NCBI GenBank assembly: GCA_001723765.1
Contig: MAYW01000005.1
Coordinates: 1 to 64,000, forward strand
DNA: 64,000 bases
DNA from: Candidatus Scalindua rubra
GTDB taxonomy: Bacteria > Planctomycetota > Brocadiia > Brocadiales > Scalinduaceae
Reading direction: 5' to 3'
Part shown: positions 36,003 through 45,728 of the stretch, piece by piece
Numbering within the stretch: position 1 is the stretch's first letter
Layout: each line of letters begins with the position of its first letter
Program-made: the position numbers and the translations under genes
Notes under the pieces: generated by a model
Databases searched by the model: none
What the model saw: only the letters and a program-made list of their open reading frames with translations
What the model was told of the DNA's origin: nothing

Positions 36003-37517
36003 ATGAGCAAAAATATCGTTTACCTCGTTGGGTCTGGTCCCGGAGATCCAGGGTTAATTACCGTAAAAGGTCTTGAGTGTATCAAAAAGGCCGATGTCAT
36101 TATTTACGACTATCTTGTTAACACTTCTCTGTTAAAAAAGGCCAGAGACGATGCTGAGCTAATTTACGTTGGAAAACAAGGAAGTAAACACACAATGGAA
36201 CAGGAAGACATTAATAGACTGATTGTAAACAAGGCCGGGGAAAATAAAATTGTGACTAGATTAAAAGGTGGAGATCCATATGTATTTGGCAGAGGAGGGG
36301 AAGAAGCGATATTTTTGAAAGAAAATAATATACCTTTTGAAGTTATCCCTGGTATAACTGCAGCTATTGCCACACCTGCTTATGCTGGTATACCAGTAAC
36401 ACACCGTTCTTATACATCTACATTTGGTCTTATCACAGGCCATGAAGATCCGACAAAAGACCAAAGCGAAATCGATTGGGAAAAAATAAGTACTGGTGTA
36501 GGCACACTAACATTCTATATGGGTATCAAAAATCTTCCAAATATAGTTGAGCAACTTATTAAACATGGTCGTTCCAAGGACACGCCTGTTGCCGTAATTA
36601 GATGGGGAACCACTCCAGCACAGAAAACAGTAACTGGCACACTATCAAATATTGTAGAAAAGACAAAAGATATCAAACCCCCTGCCATCACAATAGTAGG
36701 AGAAGTTGTAAAACTCAGAAATGAACTAAATTGGTTTGAAACAAAGCCTCTTTTCAGTAATACCATAATAGTTACCCGCTCAAGAGACCAGGCAAGTGAG
36801 TTTTCTGAAAAGCTTGCTGATCTTGGCGCAAATGTCTTGGAGTTCCCTACCATAAATATAATTAATCCTGACAATTTCGACCCATTGGATAAAGAGCTAA
36901 AAAGACTGGAATCCACTGATTGGATTATTTTTACGAGTGTGAACGGTGTCGAATCCTTCTTTAACAGATTGCTTGACCTGGGTGGTGACATTAGGGATCT
37001 TAAGGGAGTAAAGATATGTGCTATAGGTCCAGCAACAGCAGAAAAGGTAAAAGAATTTCATATCAGAGTGGATTGTCAACCACCTAAATACGTTGCCGAG
37101 AGCGTAGTTGAAGTATTCAAAAAGATTGAAGACCTTAAAGGAAAGCAAATCTTAATGCCACGAGCTGACATCGCACGAAGCTATCTTCCTGAAGAACTGC
37201 AAAAATTGGGGGCAGATGTTGTGGATATTATTGCCTATAAAACAGTTGCTGCAAGTAACGGAGATGACACAATCTTAGAAAAACTAAAAAATGGAATGGT
37301 CGATATTGTAACTTTCACAAGTTCTTCAACCGTAAGAAATTTTGTCAAGATTGTAGGTAAAGATAACCTAACTGCCTTTAAGGAAAAAGTTCAGTTTGCA
37401 AGCATAGGACCAATAACCACTAAGACAGCAGAAGAAATGGATATTGAGGTTTCTATAAAAGCTGATGAATATACAATTCCCGGACTGGTAAAGGCGATAG
37501 TAGAAGGAATAAGTTAA
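36003..37517 (+). CDS. Fused uroporphyrinogen-III C-methyltransferase / uroporphyrinogen-III synthase
   Basis: Residues 1-245 are a SUMT (VYLVGSGPGDPGLITVKGLE, VTRLKGGDPYVFGRGGEE, HRSYTSTFGLITGHE) that methylates uroporphyrinogen III to precorrin-2. Residues 255-504 are a HemD domain (VTRSRDQASEFSEKL, WIIFTSVNGVESFF, LMPRADIARSYLPEEL) that closes the ring. Such CobA-HemD fusions occur in several anaerobes. The product feeds siroheme, B12 and possibly heme made through siroheme. The leader GAAAGGAGCTAATTT-ATG is shared with smc and the Trm112-like gene. Confidence 0.94.
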   Translation: MSKNIVYLVGSGPGDPGLITVKGLECIKKADVIIYDYLVNTSLLKKARDDAELIYVGKQGSKHTMEQEDINRLIVNKAGENKIVTRLKGGDPYVFGRGGEEAIFLKENNIPFEVIPGITAAIATPAYAGIPVTHRSYTSTFGLITGHEDPTKDQSEIDWEKISTGVGTLTFYMGIKNLPNIVEQLIKHGRSKDTPVAVIRWGTTPAQKTVTGTLSNIVEKTKDIKPPAITIVGEVVKLRNELNWFETKPLFSNTIIVTRSRDQASEFSEKLADLGANVLEFPTINIINPDNFDPLDKELKRLESTDWIIFTSVNGVESFFNRLLDLGGDIRDLKGVKICAIGPATAEKVKEFHIRVDCQPPKYVAESVVEVFKKIEDLKGKQILMPRADIARSYLPEELQKLGADVVDIIAYKTVAASNGDDTILEKLKNGMVDIVTFTSSSTVRNFVKIVGKDNLTAFKEKVQFASIGPITTKTAEEMDIEVSIKADEYTIPGLVKAIVEGIS

Positions 37518-37529
37518 TTATGACAAACC

Positions 37530-37625
37530 ACAAAGACCTGCCCGACCACGTCATTAGGTCAGGCACTACCCCCGCCACTTCTTTAATTCCCCCTTTCTTA
37601 AAGGGGGACTAAGGGGATTTTACCA
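37530..37625. repeat. Two interspersed repeats after cobA/hemD
   Basis: ACCTGCCCGACCACGTCATTAGGTCAGG is the same kind of unit that interrupts the thiamine-binding gene at 59811. It is followed by the palindrome CCCCCTTTCTTAAAGGGGGACTAAGGGG. The two lie between converging genes. Confidence 0.75.
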
Positions 37626-37711
37626 ATCAATATTCCTGTTTCCGCAACCAGGGTAAAAATCGGGTTTTTGGCAAGTAGCTATAGACAAGACCAAGACTTT
37701 TAAGTGATTCT

Positions 37712-39118
37712 TTATTTTGCATTTATTTCATTCTGCCAGTCTTTGACTGATTCTCTTATAATTTTACTTCCAATTTCTTGGGCAGAGGTTAATTCTGTTG
37801 CAGATTTGCTAGTCTTCTCCCATAGAGTGTTTAAGTTATCAACAAGGCTTTGATCTTCTATATAAATTTGATCTTCAGCAAAATTCATTTTCTCATGGTG
37901 ATTAAGTATGAATTCATAAAATTCGCTTAAATCACTAACGTATTTCTCTTCCAATTTTTCCATAAATTGCAAAGCAGTTCCAGAGAGCCTTTCATCCTGC
38001 TTAGATGCATAATTAAGTTTTCCCCTGTATTTCTTTAATAAGTTATCCGTTGAGTCATAATAGATCTTTCTAATATCAATGTATTTTCGCAAATTGTTTT
38101 TTAGTTGTAACACATCTTCCTTGTTTTTTAATTCAGTGAAAGTTGCAAACTCAAAAGCTCCAATATTGGATATTTTATCACTTGTGTCCATATTGAGTTG
38201 ATTGTATTCCTTCATCATATTTGACAAGATTGACTGGGTTTCGTTTTGAGGAATGTCTGGTTTTACTTCTCCAGTATCTACATCAAATCCTTTTACGATA
38301 TATTCAGCATCCTGTTTACTAACAATCGTTTCTGCTACTGCTACTAAGGCAGAAAGCTTTTCTTCAAAATAATTATCTACGTATCCTTGATTCCTCGCTT
38401 TTTCCATCATCTCTACTGCTGCTTGCTGGACTTGCTGTTGAATATCTTCAGTTAATAAACTCATTACAATCGCTATTGTTTCGGGGTCTTCTGACAAAAT
38501 TGTTGCTACAACATCTTCTTTTCTGATGGGACTTCTTTCCCTCAATATCTGCGCCATTACAGGAATGTAGTATTTCCTAACAAGTTGTTTATGCAATTCA
38601 TCTGCTTTCTCTATGGTTTCCAATGCGTTCTGATCGTTTGAAAAGGCCTTATGCATGGCCGCTATCAGGGCTTCTCTAACGAGGTCTGCTGCCTTTGCAG
38701 TCTGGTTTGCACGTCCACCGACACCTATAGAAAACAATATCAAGTCATCAATGCGTTCCCGCAACTTATTCGTCTCTTCGACTGTGATAAAAGAATCCAG
38801 AGCCTCAAAAGATTTTACTAGCTGGGCAAGCTGTTCTTCGGCCAAAAGATAATCGTTGTTATCAATTGCTCGTGCTTCGAGTAATTCTTCTTCAGAAACC
38901 GCTTGTAAATGAGCAGGAAAATAAGGATTGTTGCATCTACGAACCAAATGAGCTTCGTATGCACCCGGATTATCTGACCATTCAAAATCCGAACACATAG
39001 CGACATTTGTATCTAATGGCAACTCCTTACTAAAAGGATCCTCAATTCCCTCAAAAATCTTATAGGCTAGATCAACAGGAATAGTTGCTCCATATTTATC
39101 ACGAAAATCCTGCTTCAA
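37712..39118 (-). CDS. C-terminal part of a large ClpP-like/MORN protein (frameshifted), helical
   Basis: The 468-residue frame (first ATG at 39118) is helical and acidic and matches no family I know. The frame stays open upstream to 39232 and there encodes plausible protein (ISDKILESLDELKTSYDGD) without a start codon, overlapping the end of the next gene. It therefore seems to be the tail of that protein: one extra A in the A5 run (plus 39221-39225) would join them into about 1200 residues. An initiation within the segment cannot be excluded. Confidence 0.65.
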   Translation of the reverse strand: MKQDFRDKYGATIPVDLAYKIFEGIEDPFSKELPLDTNVAMCSDFEWSDNPGAYEAHLVRRCNNPYFPAHLQAVSEEELLEARAIDNNDYLLAEEQLAQLVKSFEALDSFITVEETNKLRERIDDLILFSIGVGGRANQTAKAADLVREALIAAMHKAFSNDQNALETIEKADELHKQLVRKYYIPVMAQILRERSPIRKEDVVATILSEDPETIAIVMSLLTEDIQQQVQQAAVEMMEKARNQGYVDNYFEEKLSALVAVAETIVSKQDAEYIVKGFDVDTGEVKPDIPQNETQSILSNMMKEYNQLNMDTSDKISNIGAFEFATFTELKNKEDVLQLKNNLRKYIDIRKIYYDSTDNLLKKYRGKLNYASKQDERLSGTALQFMEKLEEKYVSDLSEFYEFILNHHEKMNFAEDQIYIEDQSLVDNLNTLWEKTSKSATELTSAQEIGSKIIRESVKDWQNEINAK

Positions 39119-39171
39119 TTTATCAATTACAGCAAAGTATTCTTCTGGATTATCACCATCGTAAGAGGTCT

Positions 39172-41319
39172 TTAGCTCGTCAAGACTTTCCAGTATCTTG
39201 TCGCTGATATTATATCGCCATTTTTCGCTCCTTCATCTATTATTTCCTGCTTTCTTGCTTTTATCCTCGCAATTTCTTTATTTGTTGATTCTTGCATTAA
39301 CTTAAGTTGTTCTTTTGATAATTGGCCTTCTTGTTTAAACTCATCATTATGAGCAACGTCATTTATCTTTCTATCAGCTTCGGTCTGAAATTTCAAATTA
39401 CCCTGTGCATCTGTATAAGCCCATTTCCTGCTACCATCAGTTAAATAATGCCATCCACCAATCGCATTGTTATCCTTAAACTCTCCTACATATTTAGAGC
39501 CATCAGGCCAAGTATTTGTTCCATAGCCACTTTTCACGTTATCCTTCCACTCTCCTATATACGTTTCACCGTCTGCCCATACATATGTTCCTTGGCCTGT
39601 TTTCATGCCATTTTCGAACCCACCCACATACTTGTCACCATTCGAAAGAATATATGTTCCCTGGCCATTAAGATTATCATTTTTAAATTCACCTATATAT
39701 ATATCACCGTTTGCCCAAGTGTATGTTCCATTGCCATGCATTTTGCCACCCACAATATCCCCATCGTAACTGCCATCATCGGATGCACTACCATCAGTTG
39801 CGGCTTGAGCAAACATATAACGAAGCATATTAGCTGCCATTCTTTTATCCTCGGCCAATATGAGTTCAAAAAAGCTGATTTGGGCGTCACAATATCGTTT
39901 ATACTGATCGCTGTTCTGCAATTTCTCGTGACCAATGGCAATGTATAATGCATCATCTCCGAGTTGAAGGGCAATTTTCTGTATTTGAAGTTCGACCGCT
40001 TCTAAATCAACCAATGGAATTTCCTTCTCATATGCATCAGTAATTATATTACTTACCACATCATTGAATAACTCCTCCACCTCCTGTGGGAAATATTTTA
40101 AAATGTCGAGAGTCCCATATTGCTCAGGATAAAGCCATTTTAAACAAAGCAATGGATCTTTTTCTACAAGCTTTTTTAATGTGTCAATCATAATCTGAGC
40201 GAAACCAATCAACGTCTCATTACTAGACATTGGCAGTAACCGATTAGCCAATACCATAATATGATTTGCTCCAGTTTCTTGTAATTTAATTAGAGTGGAT
40301 CCATTCTTGTACTGTTCATTAATATCAGTTATGATTTGCTCAAAAACTTCTGGTTCATATTTTTGAATGGTTCTGTAAACAGGTATATCAAGAAATTCTT
40401 CTCTAACATTAATGTCTTCCATACGTTCTAATGGTGTTAAATCTGAAGGGTTAACAACTCCATGTATTACACCAGCACTCAACAGTTCATCTCTAGATGG
40501 AAACCATAGGTCTTCGCCAGATGCAGCATAAAGCTTCTCAAGGAATTCCTTCTTAATGCCTTTACGTTTGAAAATGCGCAAATCTTTTTCTTGCTCTTTT
40601 TTTAAGTTTACAAATTTATCAATATCTTCGTAGTACAGGTGGTATTGATGGAATCCCAGACTGGCTCCTGTACCCAGAAACCTGTTTGTGCCTGAAACAA
40701 ATGCCATTGTACTTGCGGAATAACATCCTTTTAAGGAATAAGTATCAAGACCATAAATTAGGATCAACTTTGAAAGCTCTCGTCCTTCATAAATTCTACC
40801 ACCAACGCAGTCTAGTATGATTCCTTTTATATCTGGGTGATCTTTCAATAGTGTGGCAACATCTTTCGAGACGCCAAACCTAAGCCCACCTTCCAAATGT
40901 ATAAGTGAGTCATTATTTCTTAGTGTAAGTGTATAAGCAGATGTCGTGTCCTTCTGGAATCCTAATTGATAAAGCGTCTTGTAAATTTTCCAAGATGAAC
41001 TTATTGATCCTAAAGATGCGATAAGACCTAGAACAACGATTGTTTGTGCAGTACGTGCCCAGAATGCTCTCCCGTTTACCGCCACATGCCTATCACAAGC
41101 TCGCCACAAACCTACTATTTGCCAAGCGAAAATAAATAATTGTATAATTACTATAATGATTGTTACACGAGCGGAAATGACTGGATGAGTGATTGGTGAA
41201 CTCTGAACAAGCCAATTATTAAGAAACAGGAGGGCAATGTTTACAAGAAAAACGTTAACCCAAAATGATACAGCAAGGGATAACTCTCCACGCCAGTGTT
41301 TAAGAATATAGTTCATCAA
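39172..41319 (-). CDS. Membrane protein with ClpP/SDH-like serine protease domain and MORN repeats
   Basis: Three membrane helices in the first 130 residues are followed by a ClpP/crotonase-fold domain: DIKGIILDCVGGRIYEG, then GCYSASTMAFVSGTNRFLG, where the Ser of SAST would be the nucleophile, and ASLGFHQYH with a candidate His. A long helical middle comes next, then five MORN repeats of the pattern GKMHGNGTYTWANGDIYIGE (about residues 535-640) and a charged helix. The combination is unusual; MORN repeats often bind membranes or other proteins. The stop at 39172 probably results from a frameshift. Confidence 0.75.
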   Translation of the reverse strand: MMNYILKHWRGELSLAVSFWVNVFLVNIALLFLNNWLVQSSPITHPVISARVTIIIVIIQLFIFAWQIVGLWRACDRHVAVNGRAFWARTAQTIVVLGLIASLGSISSSWKIYKTLYQLGFQKDTTSAYTLTLRNNDSLIHLEGGLRFGVSKDVATLLKDHPDIKGIILDCVGGRIYEGRELSKLILIYGLDTYSLKGCYSASTMAFVSGTNRFLGTGASLGFHQYHLYYEDIDKFVNLKKEQEKDLRIFKRKGIKKEFLEKLYAASGEDLWFPSRDELLSAGVIHGVVNPSDLTPLERMEDINVREEFLDIPVYRTIQKYEPEVFEQIITDINEQYKNGSTLIKLQETGANHIMVLANRLLPMSSNETLIGFAQIMIDTLKKLVEKDPLLCLKWLYPEQYGTLDILKYFPQEVEELFNDVVSNIITDAYEKEIPLVDLEAVELQIQKIALQLGDDALYIAIGHEKLQNSDQYKRYCDAQISFFELILAEDKRMAANMLRYMFAQAATDGSASDDGSYDGDIVGGKMHGNGTYTWANGDIYIGEFKNDNLNGQGTYILSNGDKYVGGFENGMKTGQGTYVWADGETYIGEWKDNVKSGYGTNTWPDGSKYVGEFKDNNAIGGWHYLTDGSRKWAYTDAQGNLKFQTEADRKINDVAHNDEFKQEGQLSKEQLKLMQESTNKEIARIKARKQEIIDEGAKNGDIISATRYWKVLTS

Positions 41320-41630
41320 TGTTCCTTTAACACGTAGTTAACAAGTTGATGTAATGCTTAGAGACAATAATACTATCTTATTTATAGAAAAGCATATCCA
41401 TCAACTGATGGAATAAATGTCTGTGTGGTATGAAATCTAGTAGATTGTAGAAATACTAAGGATTATAATACTCAGGTAATTACTGAAATCAAGAGTAAAA
41501 ATGATGCGATTTCACAATCACCAACACAAACTACATAAAGAAGATATGGTATTTATATTTACCAAATAGGTTCAGTTGAAGAAGAAATAAACTCTGGAGA
41601 TTATCTTTAATATATGTTACTGTTTTTCGT
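41320..41630. other. Gene-free spacer
   Basis: Nothing identifiable is present in these 311 bases between divergent genes; promoters for both are expected here. Confidence 0.5.
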
Positions 41631-42188
41631 ATGTGGAATTTATTCATGAATAATAAGAACGACAAGTCCAAGACTCTGAATCAAGAGGCTAAGAAGGATC
41701 GTAAAGAGGCCGAAAAAAGGAGGAAAAAAGCAAAAATGATGGGTATACCAGAACTCATTAGTGGCTTGTATCACGATAACATCAAATATTATCCAAGCTG
41801 GATTAATCATTCACGTGAATATGTTCCTACTATAGTGGAGAGAGCGCATAAACAGGAAGATGGTTATAATAAAGAAAAAGTAGAGATAGTTCTCAATAAC
41901 AAAATATGTTTATTTAAGTATCAGAAACCATTAATCACAGATTATGGCCAGTTGAAATTATATATAGATGGTAAAAAAGTATTCGCAGTTTCAGAAGAAG
42001 AATATCACGATGAGTATTATGATAATTATCATCCAATATTAGTTGATGCTTTTGTAGAAGGAGAGTGGATAAATGATTTTCAGCAATTAGATAAACAAAT
42101 AAAAATACTTGAGGAAAAGAGAGCAAAGGAGGGATTTGAAAACTCAGCAGAAATATCTAAGTTGAAAAAAGACTTTGGCTTAAAGTAA
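41631..42188 (+). CDS. Hypothetical acidic/basic protein (185 aa)
   Basis: I recognise no family. The N-terminus is very basic and helical (KKDRKEAEKRRKKAKMMG), the middle is aromatic (YYPSWINHSREYVPTI) and includes acidic YHDEYYDNYHP, and the end is a short coiled coil. A second ATG at 41646 is possible; neither has a clear ribosome binding site. It stands alone between oppositely oriented genes. Confidence 0.55.
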   Translation: MWNLFMNNKNDKSKTLNQEAKKDRKEAEKRRKKAKMMGIPELISGLYHDNIKYYPSWINHSREYVPTIVERAHKQEDGYNKEKVEIVLNNKICLFKYQKPLITDYGQLKLYIDGKKVFAVSEEEYHDEYYDNYHPILVDAFVEGEWINDFQQLDKQIKILEEKRAKEGFENSAEISKLKKDFGLK

Positions 42189-42273
42189 TTTAAACATCGG
42201 GATATACAGGGATATTACTGGTGAGATGTGGTTTGGGGTGGACATGTTAGAAGAATGATTTGTACACATTATC

Positions 42274-42997
42274 TTATTGTTGCAAATTTTTCGCCAATTT
42301 CTTTAAAAAAGAAGCCAAGGCTAAATAACCAAGTTCTATGCCACTTCCTTCCCATTCTGTAATATGTTTTTTAATATCTCCATTGATAACCATTGCTATA
42401 TTAAGGGCTTGATTGACAGTAATCTCCTCAGATGAAAGTCGTGTTGCAATTTCCATCACTTTTTCTGAAACGCCCTTGTTAGTAAGCACTTTTCGATATC
42501 TTTCTTCATACCTGATTTTCACATAAGGCACTTCAACAATCTCTATCCCATATAGCTCCACAAAACTATCTTTGTTTTTGAGATTTGTTGAAAGATAATC
42601 TTTAAGTTTCTGGGCTCTATTATGAATCTCAATTGCTTCGCTTCCAATAGAATGGTTTGCAATAAAAGAACATACATGGCTACTTATAATACTTAACATG
42701 CCTTCATTAAGCACTGTTTTATCAATAGAAATATAAGTTGGAAGCCTATTAAGCAAGGGTTTATATTGCAAAGAGAACGTCACTGATACCTTTGGGCCTT
42801 CCTTGGAAGGAAATAGTCCATCAAAAGGAAGATGCCGAATGCGCATATCAATATTTTCATGTGTTAACTGTTCCCAAGGGACGCAAAAATGTCCACCAGG
42901 GCCATATGTTTTATGTTTCCCACTAACTAAACTAAACAATCCTTTTTGCCATATTTTTTACCTGTTCCAACATGTTCCTTTGAGATTCCTCTGCCAT
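42274..42997 (-). CDS. SPFH/band-7-like protein, frame broken at an A5 run
   Basis: The main frame (to 42274) reads GLFSLVSGKHKTYGPGGHF, a typical SPFH/prohibitin-type start, then IRHLPFDGLFPSKEGPKVSV and helical sequence. Its natural beginning is in another frame: ATG at 42997 after the strong site GGGAGGAAGG gives MAEESQRNMLEQVKNMAK and stops after 21 residues. Removing one A from the A5 run (plus 42943-42947) fuses the two as KNMAKGLFSLVSGK. SPFH proteins form membrane-associated rings. It overlaps the zinc-ribbon gene upstream. Confidence 0.65.
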
Positions 42998-43250
42998 AAC
43001 CTTCCTCCCGCTTTGTAAAAAGACGAATGTACCATGGTAGATGGGTGCATCCCATAGGACAATGTTGACCCGCTAAAGCATTCCTTCTGCAACATGGCAG
43101 TCTCTGCAATGAAAGTTCATCAACTATAGCAATCCATTCATGATCACAACTGGAGCAACGAAATGTATACATGTATGTTTGGACATATGGACTCGCTTTC
43201 CAGCCCTTGGTTTTTCTATGATATTCTCCTAGGTTTGCTTCCCAGCTCAT
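42927..43250 (-). CDS. Small zinc-ribbon protein upstream of the SPFH gene
   Basis: The 107-residue frame contains FRCSSCDHEWIAIVDEL and CCRRNALAGQHCPMGC, enough cysteines for one or two zinc sites. It starts MSWEANLGEYHRKTKGWK and has no membrane helix. Its 3' end runs over the start of the SPFH gene in another frame, so the true C-terminus is uncertain. The pair probably forms an operon. Function is unknown. Confidence 0.55.
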   Translation of the reverse strand: MSWEANLGEYHRKTKGWKASPYVQTYMYTFRCSSCDHEWIAIVDELSLQRLPCCRRNALAGQHCPMGCTHLPWYIRLFTKREEGYGRGISKEHVGTGKKYGKKDCLV

Positions 43251-43496
43251 GGTTTTTCTATAATATTTTTCTTAAAGTTTCACAGCTTTTTCTCCAATAC
43301 TACAATATACATTCAAATAGTAAAATATTGAAGCTTAGAAATCAACAAAAATGAGGTTATAAGAACATCCCAGCTTTACCACCTGATTACGCTTGATATG
43401 TAAAACTTTTAATTGACATGGAAATGATAGAGGATAATATTTGCAGTGAACAGAATATAAAATTATAGTTCGTAAAATTAAAGTTGATTAATACAA

Positions 43497-44025
43497 ATGG
43501 CAGTTTACATTTCTATAATAGCATTAATTTTTTCTGGTGTAGCAATTTATTGCAGTTGGATTGTTCATAAACAAAACCAAAAGGTCTTGGCTGCCCAAAA
43601 GAAAACAGAACTACTGCAAAAAATAGATACGGAAATTTTTAAAAATCAAATCTCTTGAAGTATTATTACAAGAAATGGTATTCATGTTCAAATATGACAA
43701 AGAATATCATGATTTCTTAATTAGAAATTTAGATAAAAATACATTAAATAATATTAATAACATAGATAAAGGAACGGAAGGATTGAGGAAAGAAATCAAA
43801 GAATATATAAAAGAAATGTCTGATACTAGAGAATCATTTAGAAAAATTGATATAAACATAAATCCAGTGCTTTTTGAGGAAAAACTTCAGCATGCAAATC
43901 GACAGTTATTAAGCGCAGAGCATATAATAAGTAAAGCGGAAAAAGTGAAAAAACAAAGACAAGATGCAAAAGACGAATACCTTAAGCTTAAGAAAAAGAT
44001 CCTTAATAATAAAAAAAGTGATTAA
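43497..44025 (+). CDS. Single-TM coiled-coil protein, frame broken at an A5 run
   Basis: An ATG at 43497 opens a frame with one membrane helix (VYISIIALIFSGVAIYCSWIV) and a charged helix, but it stops at 43656-43658. Removing one A from the run 43641-43645 turns EIFKN-QIS into EIFKIKSLEVLLQEMVFMF and joins the downstream frame to 44025, giving about 175 residues of membrane anchor plus coiled coil. The N-terminal part is too short to be noticed alone. No family is recognised. Confidence 0.6.
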
Positions 44026-44083
44026 TCGAGAATATCCTGAATTAATAGGAAAATCAAGATTACCCATTTTCATACCATGAGGG

Positions 44084-44174
44084 GTCTGGTGACGGTATTT
44101 TTTGTATGTAAAAAGTCGTAAGTATTTGGTATAATTAATTTAATTAATTGCGGAAGGGGGGATTTGAACCCCCA
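44084..44174. repeat. Left attachment-site repeat of the tRNA-Leu element
   Basis: These 91 bases match 59343-59433 with six mismatches; the last 26 (44149-44174) are identical to the acceptor/T-arm end of tRNA-Leu. The repeat begins with GTCTGGTGACGGT. Nearby, 44230-44247 holds GGTGACGGTCTGGTGACG, which looks like repeated integrase arm sites. Confidence 0.88.
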
Positions 44175-44265
44175 TAATGCGACTATAAGTAGTTACTATA
44201 TAAGCACTTATAAATGCTATTATCCTTTTGGTGACGGTCTGGTGACGCTTTCAATAATTTCATTC

Positions 44266-44601
44266 TCAAATTTGAGAGTTATCCACATTTTTCTCTTTCG
44301 CCAGTTTAGTTACTTTTTCTTCCAATGATAGATTAGAAATATCAATTTTTAATTTTTCCAAATCACTATGTAGATATTTCTCTGTGGTTTTTATATTGGA
44401 ATGACCTAGAAGGTGAGAGACACTATAAACAGACACTCCAGAATTGATTATCTGACTAGCAAAACTATGTCTGGCCGCTTCGTACAACCTTACACTCCTG
44501 TCTAACCCCGCCTTCTCACGTACAACACTCCACATTCTTTGTAATCTGCTCTCAGAGTAATGTCTACCCGTTTCACCAACGAATATGTACGCCTCCGGCA
44601 A
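44266..44601 (-). pseudogene. Tyrosine integrase, C-terminal part (split)
   Basis: The frame carries the end of the catalytic domain: AARHSFASQIINSG (box II Arg), VSHLLGHSNIKTTEKYLH with the tyrosine nucleophile. The N-terminal part lies 1.1 kb upstream at 45729-46670, separated by an IS91-family remnant. Both halves together would make a complete integrase of about 425 residues. Confidence 0.85.
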
Positions 44602-44650
44602 ATTGTTTTAGTATCGGAATTTCAAAAATTTTACTATAAATATAAAATAA

Positions 44651-44695
44651 ACCACAGATTTCGCAGATTACTCAGATTTTCTTATCTGTGGAATC
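44651..44695. repeat. Short repeat (ACCACAGATTTCGCAGATTA family)
   Basis: This unit begins ACCACAGATTTCGCAGATTA and ends ATCTGTGGAAT. An inverted copy lies at 45624-45675 and a related palindrome at 45281-45351. The outer two frame the IS91 remnant. Confidence 0.75.
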
Positions 44696-44991
44696 TAAAA
44701 TATTAAGTTTGTACAAAAATACTCAGATAAATATACAATTTCATCAATCATGTTTTGTCTTTTTTCTGTTATAAATAAACTACCCCTATAAGCCTGAATG
44801 CATTCTTTAAATAAAATGCTTTTTCATTAACCAGTATCTGGTATAAGTTTAATTTGTTTTAAAGGAATTCTTTCGCTGTTACTAATTCCCAATTTCGTAA
44901 ACCAACGTTCTTCAGACTTAAAGCAAGCAAAAATCAATATCATTTCTAATGAACAATTTTCACAAACTAAAGGATCATTACCTGTATATTA

Positions 44992-45090
44992 ACCCTGTTA
45001 GATAAATATTTAAAAATTATGATAACCATTCTCAAAGGATTATGTATCATTGTCCCTTCTAAAAAGTATAAGATGCCTATCTAACAGGGT
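44992..45090. mobile_element. 99-bp miniature element with 13-bp inverted termini
   Basis: ACCCTGTTAGATA (44992-45004) and TATCTAACAGGGT (45078-45090) are perfect inverted repeats around an AT-rich core. It interrupts the IS91 transposase. I cannot define a target duplication. Confidence 0.7.
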
Positions 45091-45280
45091 AAAAATGAGG
45101 ATTGAACTTTATATTACTTCCAAATGTATGGAGTACTATGTAAATACCTGGGACACAGCCTCCAAATTCTTTTGTCCAACTCTGTATCGCCAAAGATGCT
45201 GATGTAAATAATAACTGAAACATTACTTGTCTATTGAGTAAACATATAGCTCTTAACTGCCAGGGAAGTGTAAATACCAT

Positions 45281-45351
45281 AACACAGATGACACAGATTT
45301 TAGATAGATTACACTGATTAATTCATCTTAATAATCTGTGCAATCTGTGTT
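45281..45351. repeat. 71-bp palindromic element inside the IS91 remnant
   Basis: AACACAGATGACACAGATT and AATCTGTGCAATCTGTGTT are inverted halves. The element stands exactly between transposase codons ATDK and VFTLPW, replacing about 20 codons. It belongs with the CACAGATT repeats at 44651 and 45624. Confidence 0.7.
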
Positions 45352-45623
45352 CTCATTTATCCGTTGCTATTTTCCCACACGAAGAACAAAAGCGGGATTT
45401 ACAACTATGGGGAATTAATCTAACATCTCTACATCTTGGACATTGGTATAAATGATAGCCTAATTGTGGTGTACGACACGCTAATATCTTTTTAATATTC
45501 TCATATACTGTAGGACGAATTACTCCTTTGTACCAATCACAATAAGCTAGCCAATGGATAGTAAATATTGCTTGTAATGTTGTAACACCTGTTATATACT
45601 CCATAGCTATTGATTAACTCATA

Positions 45624-45675
45624 ATTCCACAGATTTTACTATAAAAAAATCGGTGTAATCTGCGAAATCTGTGGT
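45624..45675. repeat. Short repeat (inverted copy of 44651-44695)
   Basis: On the minus strand this reads ACCACAGATTTCGCAGATTA and ends ATCTGTGGAAT. It lies between the IS91 remnant and the N-terminal integrase part. Confidence 0.75.
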
Positions 45676-45728
45676 TCCATTCCTGAAATGAATTCAGGAC
45701 AGGTCTTTTCATTAATCAACTTGCGTAG

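Larger units (their letters stand above)
44826..45604 (-). mobile_element. IS91-family transposase remnant inserted in the integrase gene
   Basis: Three pieces in order are the zinc-binding N-terminus (CPRCRDVRLIPHSCKSRFC, 45353-45604), the core start (VFTLPWQLRAICLLNRQ...LHTFGSNIKFNPH, 45093-45280) and the C-terminal zinc part (IYTGNDPLVCENC to LIPDTG, about 44830-44990). Between the first two lies a 71-bp palindrome; between the last two a 99-bp element with terminal inverted repeats, with loss of the catalytic middle. The transposase is dead. Confidence 0.82.

Noticed and set aside
39215-39232. Certain programmed -1 frameshift in the MORN gene
   Set aside because: The AAGGAG lies closer to the A-run than in classic -1 sites and the heptamer is imperfect, so an indel is equally likely; kept only as a possibility.
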